64,000 nucleotides of DNA from assembly GCA_036583965.1 (NCBI GenBank), contig JAZBQD010000015.1, forward strand, positions 71,092,330 through 71,156,329, given 5' to 3'. This DNA is from Prunella strophiata. Its lineage: Eukaryota; Chordata; Aves; Passeriformes; Prunellidae. The notes under the pieces are model-generated. The model was given only the letters and a program-made list of their open reading frames with translations. It did not search any database and was not told the DNA's origin. Every line of letters begins with the position of its first letter. The stretch's first letter is position 1. The position numbers and the translations under genes were made by a program. Shown in pieces: positions 12,000 through 22,253 of this stretch.

Positions 12000-14900
12000 A
12001 GGCAATTCTACCAACAAGCAATTTGTTCTTCTAAAACTTGGACATCACTTAGAGCTTGCCTGTTAGCTGCTCTGTTTCATGCATTACATCTCCCTTCTTG
12101 TTGATTAGGCTTAAAACTACAGAAAGATGAAGCATCAATGAACATTCTTTCTTAAGAAAATGTTACATATTCCACATGTTGCAACATAAAGACTATAGTT
12201 ATAAATCCCAAATGCTGTTTAAATGGTGAATCTTAGGAACTACTGTGGCAAAAAGAAGCCAAATGAAACATTTCAGAAGAAGAAAACACTAGTTTATATA
12301 CCAGTTGCCATTGCTAAAGCTGAAGAGATTATCTTCTGCTCCTCACTTTCTCCCTAGTCAGCTGCCTGGCAGAGCAATTCCAAACTCATTTCAGTCACAG
12401 TATGACATATAAATATGAACAATATAATACTAAGTCTTGTTACCTCAAATCCTTACCATTCAGTCACAAAAGTAAGGCTCCAGTGAGCACTCCAGTTCAC
12501 ACAACCCTAATGATTTTAGGACAAGTATGACAATTATGGAAGTAAAACCAGATGCTACTATGAAGCCAAAGGTTGTGGTTTTTTTCTTCTTCTTAATGTT
12601 TTGGGATGAAAGGTGGCAGTAAAGTACCTAAAAGACAACATGAATGATATTCAGGAACACACAATTTTTTTCAAAGACTGATCATTCCAATTATCAACTA
12701 TCTATAGATATTAATACAAACACAGAAACGCTATTCTTCAAATGAAGATTGATTTGCAGAAAATAAGTTTTTATGTGGAAGCAAGAACATTCAACATATG
12801 CAAAATTTCTTATAAGGCTTAGAAAGTTTTAGTCCCCAAATACTCAAGAAGGAGACAAGGTACCCAGACACCATAAACCAACACTTTTCACAATGTAGAA
12901 AGGGGCAAGAGAAGACAAGCAACCAACTTAGCAAGACACAAACTAAAGCTGCTAGTTAAAACCAGAAATCTCTAAATCCTCAGGTTTCATCTGTAATCAG
13001 GATCTCTAGACTAGATCTACAGCTACAGATAAATCTTTGAAGGTGTCAGTGAGTGCACAGAGCTGGGAACAGGCCTGGTGTCAACTGCTCCACTTGTTTT
13101 GCGTGCCACTATCAAAATGTTCAGTGTTGGCACTGTTAGAAATTTGGGGCTTATAAAAAAGTTCAAGGTTGATGAGAGGAAAAAAAAGGGAAAAAAAAAC
13201 CCAAACCTCTTGTTTAAATTACTTTAAGGGAAATGCTAAATCCCAGAAATAAACAAACACATGCAATTATAAATCAGGTCTGGTTTATTCAGAAATCACA
13301 GTAAATCTGAAAGGTAAGTTAAGCACATGGGTTGTTCCTCACCAACAAATGGAGTTCCCTATATTTCCAGTTAAACAAGTCTTATATTTCCTCTTATTAA
13401 AATATTAGTGGCAATATTAGAACAGCAAACTAGTTCTTTTTTTAGCCTTTTGGTAAAAAAATAATTACAACACAGCAGCTCTACAAGTGAAGCTGAAGGA
13501 CAAGCTTTGTCAACAGTTATCCTATAAAAAGACTAACGTGTCCTTTTCCCAAGAGGCAGATTGCCATTGCCAGCAATGAGTTCAGAGGGGTACTCTAAGA
13601 AAAATAACATGCTTGCTCAAGTTATTTTAAGAGCACTTTATGATTGTGGGTTTGAGAGAAAAATATAAAGACTCAAGTTAAATATCAGAATTAAGTGTTT
13701 ACCTCTAGCTCAAGATTCTTTTTCTCCAAAATTGGATACTGATCTCGTTGGCCTTCAGATTAAATAAATTTGCGAAACAATCTCCCCTGACAGTTATAGA
13801 TAAGTGAGCAAAATGGAATTTTCTAATCAAAGCTACTTGCAAACTCACTTAAAGAAGACTACTGGAGGAAAAAATCAAGTTCCCCCACCCAGATCATTAA
13901 TTTAATTTAAAACAATAGACAACAATGGCAAAAAGAACAGCAATTCAGCTCTAGAGCCCAGATCTCTTTTTGCTGTTGTTGATGGTTACACTTTTTTTTT
14001 CTTTTTTGTAACCAGCCATTAAAGGATGATGCCCAGGCTCTACTGGGTTGCCTTCTATATTAAAGATGCAGCTAATGGTTAGGCAAAGAGTCTGACACTA
14101 TGCACTCAAGAAAGCAACAGAAGATGAACTGGAAAATCCAGCAACTTTCTTGGACGAATTCAAGAAAGTCTATAAACTCTGACTAAGACTTACACCAGAA
14201 TTACATCAGTTAGACAAGTCTCCAGAGCCCAGGAGCATTTTCAGACTTCTACCCATATGCATCAAGAGAAGTTTTCTTCCCACAAACACCAAGTTCATTT
14301 CTTGAGTGTCTCTAGAACTGTATGCATGAACTCATCCTCCTGGCACATAAATGTAGATAGGTTTTGTGGCTTTCTGCTATCAATTCCAACAGCATGTATC
14401 AGAACCCATTACCATTTTTCAGTAGAATAAGGTCTGGCAGACAAGCTCTGGAAGACTGAACTTCAGTATTTAACAGGTTATTACCCTGAATTTCCCCACT
14501 TCTGACACACTCAAGGGCAGTGCAATGAGGCGTTGCCTCTCAGGTACCTTGCTCCTCAGGAGGGGAGTTTAGGCTGCTGGTGAAGACAGGCACACAGCTG
14601 TGCCTCAGCCCATCTGCAGCCTCCACAGGAGAGCTTGCCTGTTATAAAGCTGACATTAAAAAAATACACTCTAAAACACCGAGGCAAAATAATCCACATT
14701 TCATTGTTCTTTGAGGGACCAATCAGAATTTTATTCTGCACACACAATCCTCCTCTCCTTCCTCACCTGACAATAGTGACTGCACACCTGCAGTTACACT
14801 GAGACCAGTGCCTGTGGGGCCTTACTGGGATTGGTGGCCACGGGTACTTCAAAGGAAAAGTGTTAAGAGGATCAGTTCCCCAATACAGTTTACACTCTGG

Positions 14901-15820
14901 TTCCACATGAATAGCTACGCTGGCACAACTAAAAGGACCCAGCAGGCAATGGTTTGACACAGTCCCAGAATTTCCAAGGAGGACAAAAAACTACAACAGC
15001 ACTCTTTGACTCTCTGATGGCACAGCATTCTCCATCTGTAACTGCCTGCCTTCAGGAATCACGGCATACCATGCTGCTCAGGTCACAAAGAGAAGTTGTT
15101 AACAGTGGACAGGAATTAAGGGAGTTCCATGCTTGGTTGGGTTTTTCTGAAGTATTTTATCAAGTGAGAGCCAGGACATGGATTTACAGGGTCAGAAAAC
15201 GAGCGCAACAGACAACAATCAGTACCAACACCATTTTTAGCAACTTCCACATCAGAGCTACTGATGAGGATCATCAGAGTCATCAGGCTCTTTGCCTGCC
15301 CCAGGCTGACACACCCTGAAGACCACTATCAGAAAACTATCCAAAGCTGAAATCCCACCTTTTGGCTAAGCTAGGAGTCCTATTTTGCAGCACTGGGTAA
15401 TATAACATCTGACACTAGTAACAATTTTGTGTACATACTGTCTACTAGATATTTCAGTATCATTGCTTAGGTTTAAAAGCAACAAGAAAAAGCATGCACT
15501 GGAGCATGAGAAGGAACTTAAAATTTGGACTACACACACAGTTTATATGACAAAAACTAAGAAAACAACCATATATCACTACTGCAAGTTCAGAATGAGA
15601 AGGCAAGCGAGACCATCAAGAGAAGAGACCATCAGCAACTGAACTCATGTTAAGTAACATAACAGCCCAATGACTGTGGATAACTTCATTCCTGTCTTCA
15701 GCTTCAACTACAACTGAGTAAAGAAACCCTAAAACTCTGCCAGACATTGAGAGAGACAAAGCAATATACATAACCTATCTTCCTGCAATTGGCAAGGCCA
15801 GGAGTTTTTTCCTCAAGTAC
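12000..15820. other. Non-coding stretch, possible intron of the minus-strand gene
   Basis: AT-rich sequence without convincing exons or recognisable repeats apart from short A runs (for example 13179-13199). Open frames on both strands at 14556-15319 overlap each other and have no supporting splice sites. I see nothing else in it. Confidence 0.45.
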
Positions 15821-15972
15821 CTGGGCAATTTCACTGTCAGACAAGGTCAACAGAAATTGTTTCATCCCATACATTTTCTCCCACAAGAAGGTAATTTCAG
15901 CCATGCTCCCAGGGAGCCCTTCAAAACATTTGCCAATGCAAATGTTTGTGAGTTTCCAGTGAAAGCAGGTCA
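15821..15972 (-). CDS. Candidate internal or start-codon exon (weak)
   Basis: On the minus strand a strong pyrimidine-rich acceptor (about 35 bases of mostly T/C ending in CATTTTAG, about 15973-16010) is followed by a stop-free frame of 152 bases. It ends at a CCCAG|GTACTT donor (G at 15821). The frame contains an ATG in good context (AGCATGG, about 15906) that would begin MAEITFLWEKMYGMKQFLL. Stop-free reading continues through the donor to about 15704, so the frame does not itself locate the exon end. The donor is only fair. I do not recognise the protein. It lies on the same strand as, and downstream of, the exon at 17619-17722. It could be a chance frame next to a cryptic acceptor. Confidence 0.28.
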
Positions 15973-17547
15973 CTAAAATGACACAGTGAAAAAACATACA
16001 CAAACAGTGAAAGAAAAAGGCAACAGGAATTTCTGAAGAGACTGTATGCTGAAGAAAACACAGTGAACAACAACAGCCTAATAACTTTAAAACTACAAAC
16101 AAATACTTATTCTCATGCCTTTGTCTATAGAGTTCACCAGTAACAGAAATTACTGACTCAGCAATAAGATTACTGTGGGTCAGAAGAACAGGGTCCCAAA
16201 TTATTAAAATATTCTCTCCCTAGCTACAGAGGCCTTATAGTTAACTTTATATTAAGTATTCCTGATTCCCAGTCAAACCTGAGTCTAACAAGAAAGCACA
16301 TGTCCATAGCATTCTGGGTTCCCAACTAGACTAACAGAAGTCTAGTTCAGAGAAGGACAATAGCACAAAAGACAGCAGCTCAATTTTGCAATTTGAGAGA
16401 GGGGGGGAAAAGTGGAAAAATCAATACAATTCACAGTACAGCCCATTTCTTCAGCACACCCAATTCACACTATAAGCCAATCCTGCAGCCATCACATGTG
16501 CTCTAATTAATTCATCACATATATTTAATGCCTAAGAATGTATCCCAGTATTACAGAGAGAGAGGAAAGTAAAAGGCTACATTTCAGTATTTTCAAAGTT
16601 ATAATTTCTGTGAGCTTCTCCTATACAAATACTGAAAAATGGATGCATTTTGCTATTCATCTTGTAAGGGATTAAAAAATCAGTCAGAGCTGCTCAAACA
16701 TCTCCTAAATGAAAGTAATCTCCACTACTGAGGTTGCTGACCATGAAAAGATTGGCAAGTTCTGTCAGAAGTTAAGATCCAACAATTCTAAGGTATACTG
16801 CAGCTCAAGGATATATCCTGATTTTAAAAAGAAAAAATGGAAAAGTAATGAAAAGCTGTATTATATGGCTATCATGCAAGAAATTTCATAACAGATAAGC
16901 TAATTGAAGATAAGTCTGGAAATGATAGCACAGCTAACATGCTACACAGCATTTCAACTTTCTGAACAAGTCATTCAAACTGCTGGCAAATAAATGCTAA
17001 TATTTGAAAAGATAAGTTTCAACAGTTGAGTTAAACTCAAGAGTTTCATTGCAAAGGCCTCGGTGCAGACTAAGTATCAACCCCAGTCTTCTGCTACTAT
17101 CATTGACAAACATCAGCTTTTTTGTGAGTTGCCTGACTTTTTAATATATACTGGGACACCAGGAAATTTCTTCCAAAATCAATCTCCCCAAACAGAGATT
17201 AATTTCATTAATATATTTATGTGTGGAGATAAAGAGTTTATACTACACAGCAGACAATTGGATTGCATCAAAGTATCTGTGGGAAAATACAATTTTGAGA
17301 AAAGATGCATGAACAAATCCACTAAATGGCAAAAGATTTGAGTGCTTCATACTTTGGAATACACATTACAGCAAAAAATCAAGAGAACACTAATTAGACT
17401 ACAGTTTGGGGATCATTAACTTGGTTTACATTTGTTACCTTCCTGACAAATGTTAAGCAAACGTGCTATAGTTAGATGCAAACTGGCAAATTTCCTAAAT
17501 AAATCATAGGACATATTTATAAAGAAAACTAAAATAAAAGACCCAAC

Positions 17548-17578
<31 letters not shown>

Positions 17579-17618
17579 TTGCCGTTTTAGCAACAACAGA
17601 TTTAACAGCAAACCATAC
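15973..17618. other. Probable intron, minus-strand gene
   Basis: AT-rich sequence between two candidate exons on the minus strand. It holds a homopolymer (27 A, 17552-17578) some 40 bases downstream of the exon 2 donor. Open frames at 16709-16891 and 17063-17341 on the plus strand have no splice or codon support. Confidence 0.4.
17552..17578. repeat. A27 homopolymer
   Basis: An uninterrupted run of 27 A on the plus strand (T27 in the sense of the minus-strand gene). It lies just inside the intron after the candidate exon 2 donor. Length is likely to vary between assemblies. Confidence 0.95.
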
Positions 17619-17722
17619 CTGAAGTGCACAGCTCGGGCCGTGGCATTCCCCAGGTGTCTGTAAGAACTGCAGATAGCAGAGTGCCACCTGCCTTTCACGG
17701 GTCACAGCTGCAATGCTGCAGC
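17619..17722 (-). other. Candidate exon 2 of the minus-strand gene
   Basis: The segment is flanked on the minus strand by an acceptor (ATTTAATTTCCAG|G, exon start at 17722) and a consensus donor (CTTCAG|GTATGG, exon end at 17619), giving 104 bases. Its base composition is far more GC-rich than the A/T-rich sequence around it. One frame is open throughout and includes AVTRERQVALCYLQFLQ. In another frame an ATG near the 3' end (GGGGAATGC, about 17648) would start MPRPELCTS and run into the next exon. It is therefore either coding in the first frame or mostly 5' UTR. It lies about 2.9 kb downstream of the CpG-island donor at 20668 on the same strand. I do not recognise the gene. Confidence 0.5.
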
Positions 17723-20667
17723 CTGGAAATTAAATCCAGCCCACCGCCAATAGTTGGCAAACATGCCTCAAAAGGGTCAGTTTGAAAAATGTTTATAGTG
17801 TTTGACAAAAACAGAACAAAATAAAAAAAAAAGAAAAAAACCCAAGAACTCGTTCTTTGGAAGCAGCTACAGCTTTGCAAAACACGTTAGGAGAGAACGA
17901 ACATACAGGTTGTAACTTAACACTGTTTCCAAATCGGGAATGCATACACATGCCAGAGACAATAAAAGGATGATAATAAAGAGAAACAGACTGATTAACA
18001 ATAATTTGGAGAAGTCTGCGTTGACATGAATGCCCATTAAACAGTCCCATAAAATGATGTTACAGAAAAGGAGAAGTTCCTCAGTGCTGCTTCCTATAAT
18101 CACGGCCACAGCAATAGCAATTCATCTCAGGAGCCATAGTAACTTCAGAACATACATTACCAAACATCAAGAGCATATCAAAATTTTATAAACCAGATGT
18201 TAAATCTAAAGCTAAACCATATTTCAGAAGTCCATCATCACAACATACTAACCAATTACTATAAACACTGACTTACATGAAGTAGCACAGTATCAGATTT
18301 CACACACCCTCCTCCCCCTATCAACAGATAGTACTAGTAGTACACACCTACTATCAACTGATAGCAGTATCAGCAACCCACTTACGTGTCCCACAGCACA
18401 GAAATCAGACCCAGCCAACACTGCTGATAAAGCTGTTGCAGACCAGAGGGCAGAAACGGGTCTCTCTGCTCCTGCTCACCCCAGGAGCTCAGCTGCTCCC
18501 TTGGCTGAATTCCTGCACGCAACCTCTAACACAAAAACCAAATTCTGCAGGCAAATTATGTTGTATTTCTGCAGTTCACAGATTGTAGTGTACAGCTACT
18601 CCCTGAAAAGTAATGAACTTCATTCATTGAAAATCCTGTATTTGTACAAGATTATATCAACAGAAGTCAGAATCCACGTGGTTTCACTAAGTAGCTGGGG
18701 GGAAAGAAAGTGAAAAACAAACGACCACACAACTCTTTCTTCTGAAAACAGCAGGAATACACAGTTACTACCCTCTGCATCTCTGCCCAGCAGGAAATGA
18801 GTACATCAAACCTGCTACAACCATGTTTATGGATCATTACAAAGTGCACAGGCACTCCTACTACCTGTAAGTATTTTATGAAAACAGCACTAGTTAAAGA
18901 TTAAAAGAAACGAGACATTTCAAATATTAATGACTTCAGCTTTGCAACCAAAACAAATCTGTAACAACATCCCAAGGAATAAGCAGTACAACTCAGAAGC
19001 CAGTGTTTACACTACTTAGTTCAGAAGAGCCTCTCGAACAGAGAAGTAAACTGCCACACTCCACAGCAAAACCTTAGCTCTCAGCAGGACTCCTCACAGC
19101 TGTTCAGCATTAAAATGAGAAAATGAGATGAATTCATTAGTAAATGTAATAAAGTTATATTATTGGTACCTGCTGGAGAGGAAGGTGGGAACACAGCACA
19201 AAACCCAGAAATCTACCAACATTTTTCACTCTACTAAGCAAAGTAGCCAAGGCCATACCTCAGCCTTCCAAGGCAGCAATACACTTTTGATTAACTATGT
19301 GTTACATTTATGACATCAGCAAGTTCAACAATTCTAAGTCAAACTTTACTAAACTGAGTCAGCCTTATATAACAAACAGGACATGCTTAAACTCCTACAA
19401 ATAAGATTTGAGTGCAATTTCCACTATGAAAAAAAAATCTACATCACTCTAGCTGGGCTAGCATCACATCAGGCTTTCACACCAAAATTCAAACCAAGAG
19501 TGGTCAGTCAGCTTTCAGAAAGTAAGACCTTCAGATGCACTACCTTGGGGCCCCCAGAACATGCTATCACTATAACTTTAACAGCATGTTTCAGGTTTAG
19601 GATGTTTTTCACAGCTATAATCTTGCAAATTCTAACCATCTTCACAAGGCTGAGTGTTCCTGTATGCACAGACCTCTCCTGCCAATAGTCTGGTTTGCTG
19701 AAGGAGCAGATGCACTGACAGCTCCCCCCACTCCAGCTCACCCCCAGGAATAATCCCGGGCAGATTATCGTTGTGTCAATCTACAAAGCAGACTCAGCAT
19801 CTGGAATGATACAATAAACCCTAATAGTTGTCGTTTATCTGGTAAGCAATCCTCACAGAACGATATAAGCATACAATTGACTGAGATGTTTCCATCTGCA
19901 TCGCGGCGGAATGGTAAACTCTAACTCCCCAATTCAGAAAGTGCCAAAATACAGTCACGCCACAGACCGAAGGCAGTGCAGTTAAACAAAACAGCGAGAA
20001 TAAAAGCTCATCGGGGTCTCAAATCGTACTACACGAACATCCCACGTTTCTCAGACAACTGACGGCGCCTTTCACGCTACTTCTTCTCTCACCAGAAGAT
20101 GAGCCTGAGCAAACTTCACTTGCTGAAGTGTGACAAAACCCTCCGAAACGTTCCCGAGCCAGCGGCTGCCTCTCCGCAGCAACGCACCTCACTCTCCAGG
20201 ACGAGAACGCGCTCCCGCGGGCGCGACCCCGAGGGCAGGAGCGGCGCGGGGGTCCCGCTGCGCGGAGCACCCGCGCTCCGGGCTCCGGAGATGCGGCTCC
20301 CTGTCCGTCTGTTTTTCCTGGTCCCGAGCGAACAGCACCGTCTACGGGGAGAACGCCCGCCCGTTCTGAAAGGCTCGCTGGACTTTCGGGGGTGGGGCCG
20401 GGCAATGCCCGAGACGGGCTCCGAGCGCCGGCAGCGCTCCCCAGCCCCGGAGCGCAGCGGCAGCGCCGCTCCGCCTCGCCGCCGGCTCCCCCTGCCGGCC
20501 CCCGCGCCGCTCCCGCCCGGCCCCGGCCCCCGCGCCCCCGGCGCAGCCGCTGCAGGACCGGGGAGGCGGCGCCGCGCACGGACAGGGCGGCCGGGAAGGC
20601 GCAATGCCCGCGGCGCTGCCGGAGCGCCAGGAGGGGAGAGGAGAGGAGAGGGGCCGGCCGGGGTTAC
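17723..20667. other. Probable first intron of the minus-strand gene
   Basis: Sequence between the candidate first and second exons. The left part is AT-rich, and CpG density rises from about 19.9 kb towards the island. It contains the paired GATA-type palindromes at 18318-18364. No other exon is supported, and the open frames here on both strands look like noise. Confidence 0.45.
18318..18364. promoter_or_regulatory. Duplicated GATA-motif palindromes
   Basis: CTATCAACAGATAG (18318-18331) and CTATCAACTGATAG (18351-18364) are two 14-base words differing at one position, 33 bases apart. Each has inverted CTATC/GATAG arms around 4 bases, giving four WGATAR-type cores in 47 bases. Between them is a shorter self-complementary ACTAGT. 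GATA factors bind such paired sites, so an enhancer in the first intron is possible. Binding is inferred, not shown. Confidence 0.35.
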
Positions 20668-20960
20668 CTGGAGGCTGGCGGGGGCTCCGCCGCGGCGCTG
20701 GTGCCCGCTGCCCGCCTCACGCCGCCATGGCCGCAGCCCCGCCGAGCCGCCCGTGCTCCGCTCGCTCGCACAAGTTTGCGGCGCGCCTCGCCCGCCGCCG
20801 GACACAGCAGCCGCGGCCGCCCGGCCCCGCAGATGCGGCACGGCACGGCTCGGCTCGGCTCGGCTCGTCCCGCAGCCGGCGCTGCCCCGGGCTGGGGCGA
20901 TCTCGCATTACTCCCTGCCCTCCCCCGCGCTCCCCCCTCCGGGCCAGCTGAGAAGTTGCA
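20668..20960 (-). other. Putative non-coding first exon, minus-strand gene
   Basis: A CTCCAG|GTAACC donor on the minus strand fixes the 3' end of the exon at 20668. The 5' end is estimated near 20960, just below the AT-rich patch at 20985-21020, because no start-site motif is decisive. The exon would carry two short upstream frames. One ATG (about 20907) reads for roughly 60 arginine-rich codons and ends with an internal in-frame ATG in CCATGGCGGC, followed shortly by TGA. That CCATGGCGGC word also resembles a YY1 site, common just downstream of start sites. No long ATG-led frame runs into the donor, so I read this as 5' UTR. Confidence 0.5.
20836..20866. repeat. (CGGCT)n pentanucleotide repeat in the CpG island
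   Basis: Two CGGCA-type units are followed by four CGGCT units, inside the putative minus-strand first exon. It is short and imperfect, but GC-rich tandem units in a 5' UTR may vary in copy number. Confidence 0.75.
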
Positions 20961-21545
20961 ACTGGTTGAGATATTTGTCCTTGGGGTTTGGGTTTTTTAT
21001 TTTTATTTCCTTTTATTCCTGAATCACCGCAGCTCACAAAACATGACCTGAGGCTGCTCCTTTTCCATCAGATGTGAGCAGGGGCGCCTCAGCGCCAGTA
21101 CAAGTAAGCACAACAAATCCTGGTGAGCTGCAGCGAGCGACAGCTAGAGGAAGGGGAGGCGGTGGTACACGGGCAGCGCCGCCGGTGCCGGGTCCGCAGG
21201 GGCTGCCGGCCGCTGCCCGGGGCTCCGGGGCAATGTACCAAAACCGGGGAGCAGCAGACAGAGGAGGCGAAGGAGGGCTGGGCGCCAGCCAATGCCCCGG
21301 GACGGAAGGCACACGGGAGCTCCCCGGGAGCTCCCAAGCTTCGCGCCCCCCGGCTCTCCGCACCCCTCTCACACCATGCCACAGCCGGCCAGCCAGCCCC
21401 AATGTCCCGGCCCCGAGCCTCCGGAATCCGGCGGGGAACCTCAGTGGCAACAGGAGCCCCGCACCAGCGGCCCCAGCCCCGCTGCGAGGGGGAGTGCGGT
21501 GCTGACATTTCTGCCGCCACGTAAGAGCCTCCAGCGAGTCCCTCT

Positions 21546-21640
21546 CCGCCCCCTCCAGTCCCCTCCCTCCCCCCCATGGCACGATCGACGTGTCAGCCCC
21601 AAAAGTTCATTTCCAGGCCCTGGGAGAGTCCCCTATAAAG
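21546..21640 (+). promoter_or_regulatory. Plus-strand core promoter: GC box and TATA box
   Basis: CCGCCCCC at 21546-21553 is an Sp1-type GC box on the reverse strand. About 85 bases downstream, CTATAAAGG holds a good TATA box (TATAAAG, 21634-21640) in GC-rich surroundings. A start site is expected some 25-32 bases further on, at about 21660-21670. A strong donor follows at 21716, so these parts are in the order and spacing of a genuine promoter plus short first exon. Confidence 0.55.
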
Positions 21641-21663
21641 GTCCCGGGGCGTGCGTGGGCCAG

Positions 21664-21715
21664 TGAGACGTGGCACTGCGGGGCTGCAGCCGGGGCGCGT
21701 AGGCATCTCCCCCAG
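21664..21715 (+). other. Putative short first exon, plus-strand transcript
   Basis: The exon start is inferred from the TATA box 30 bases upstream. Its end is fixed by CCCCAG|GTACGTGCG (exon ends at 21715), close to the ideal donor consensus. No ATG lies between, so the exon would be 5' UTR. Immediately inside the intron, GGCGCATGCC (21753-21762) resembles an NRF1 site. I could not find the second exon in the following 42 kb with confidence. The transcript could be a protein gene with a long first intron or a divergent non-coding RNA. Confidence 0.42.
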
Positions 21716-22213
21716 GTACGTGCGTTCGCATTTTCGCGCTCACCGGGTTTTCGGCGCATGCCTTTGTGTTTTGTCAGCTCACCTGTATTAAACTAGGTTA
21801 TTTTCGTTCATGTGTGCATTGTAATTAATTCCATCAGAGTTGGGTTTTTTCTTTTATGACAGCATTTGCGCATTTCTACTTCAAACTGCAGCAGAAACTG
21901 ACTTTTGTTGTTCGCAGCAAGACCTCCATTTAGAAGACTAAAAGCAGTAAGAGTTTATTAAAACAAACAAAACCATGGAATTCATCCATGCTAGAGTAAT
22001 CCTATAAAAATTAGCTAATTAAAACAGCTAGCATCAAAACTTATCAGCAAGCCAAATGTTGCAAATCCAAATTGCCTTAAACTTCCAGCTCAATTTTACT
22101 TTGGCTAGGATATAAAAGAAACTTGTTCAAGTAGAAACATCAACAAAAGTTTGAAATTATCATTAAAATGAAGTCCTGGAATTTGGAACATTCTTTCTGT
22201 TTACTTGTTGATA

Positions 22214-22215
<2 letters not shown>

Positions 22216-22245
<30 letters not shown>
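22216..22245. repeat. A30 homopolymer
   Basis: Thirty consecutive A, followed by a short A-rich tail. No retroposon body that I recognise lies immediately 5' of it. Confidence 0.95.

Positions 22246-22253
<8 letters not shown>

Larger units (their letters stand above)
20000..21800. promoter_or_regulatory. CpG island, apparent bidirectional promoter
   Basis: CpG dinucleotides are dense from about 20.0 to 21.75 kb and rare on both sides. The core (20200-20900) is strongly GC-rich with many CCGCCC/GGGCGG-like words. CCAAT words occur at 21289-21293 and 21399-21403. A minus-strand splice donor lies at the inner left side (20668) and a plus-strand TATA box and donor at the right (21634, 21716), so transcripts probably leave in both directions. 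Long open frames across the island on all frames (for example 20099-21022 on the plus strand) reflect the scarcity of A/T-rich stop codons, not a protein. Confidence 0.85.

Noticed and set aside
20099..21022. 307-codon plus-strand open frame across the CpG island, and similar long frames in the other five frames
   Set aside because: GC-rich DNA lacks stop codons in all frames at once. The translation is arginine/proline/alanine filler with no domain, and splice donors on both strands cut through it.
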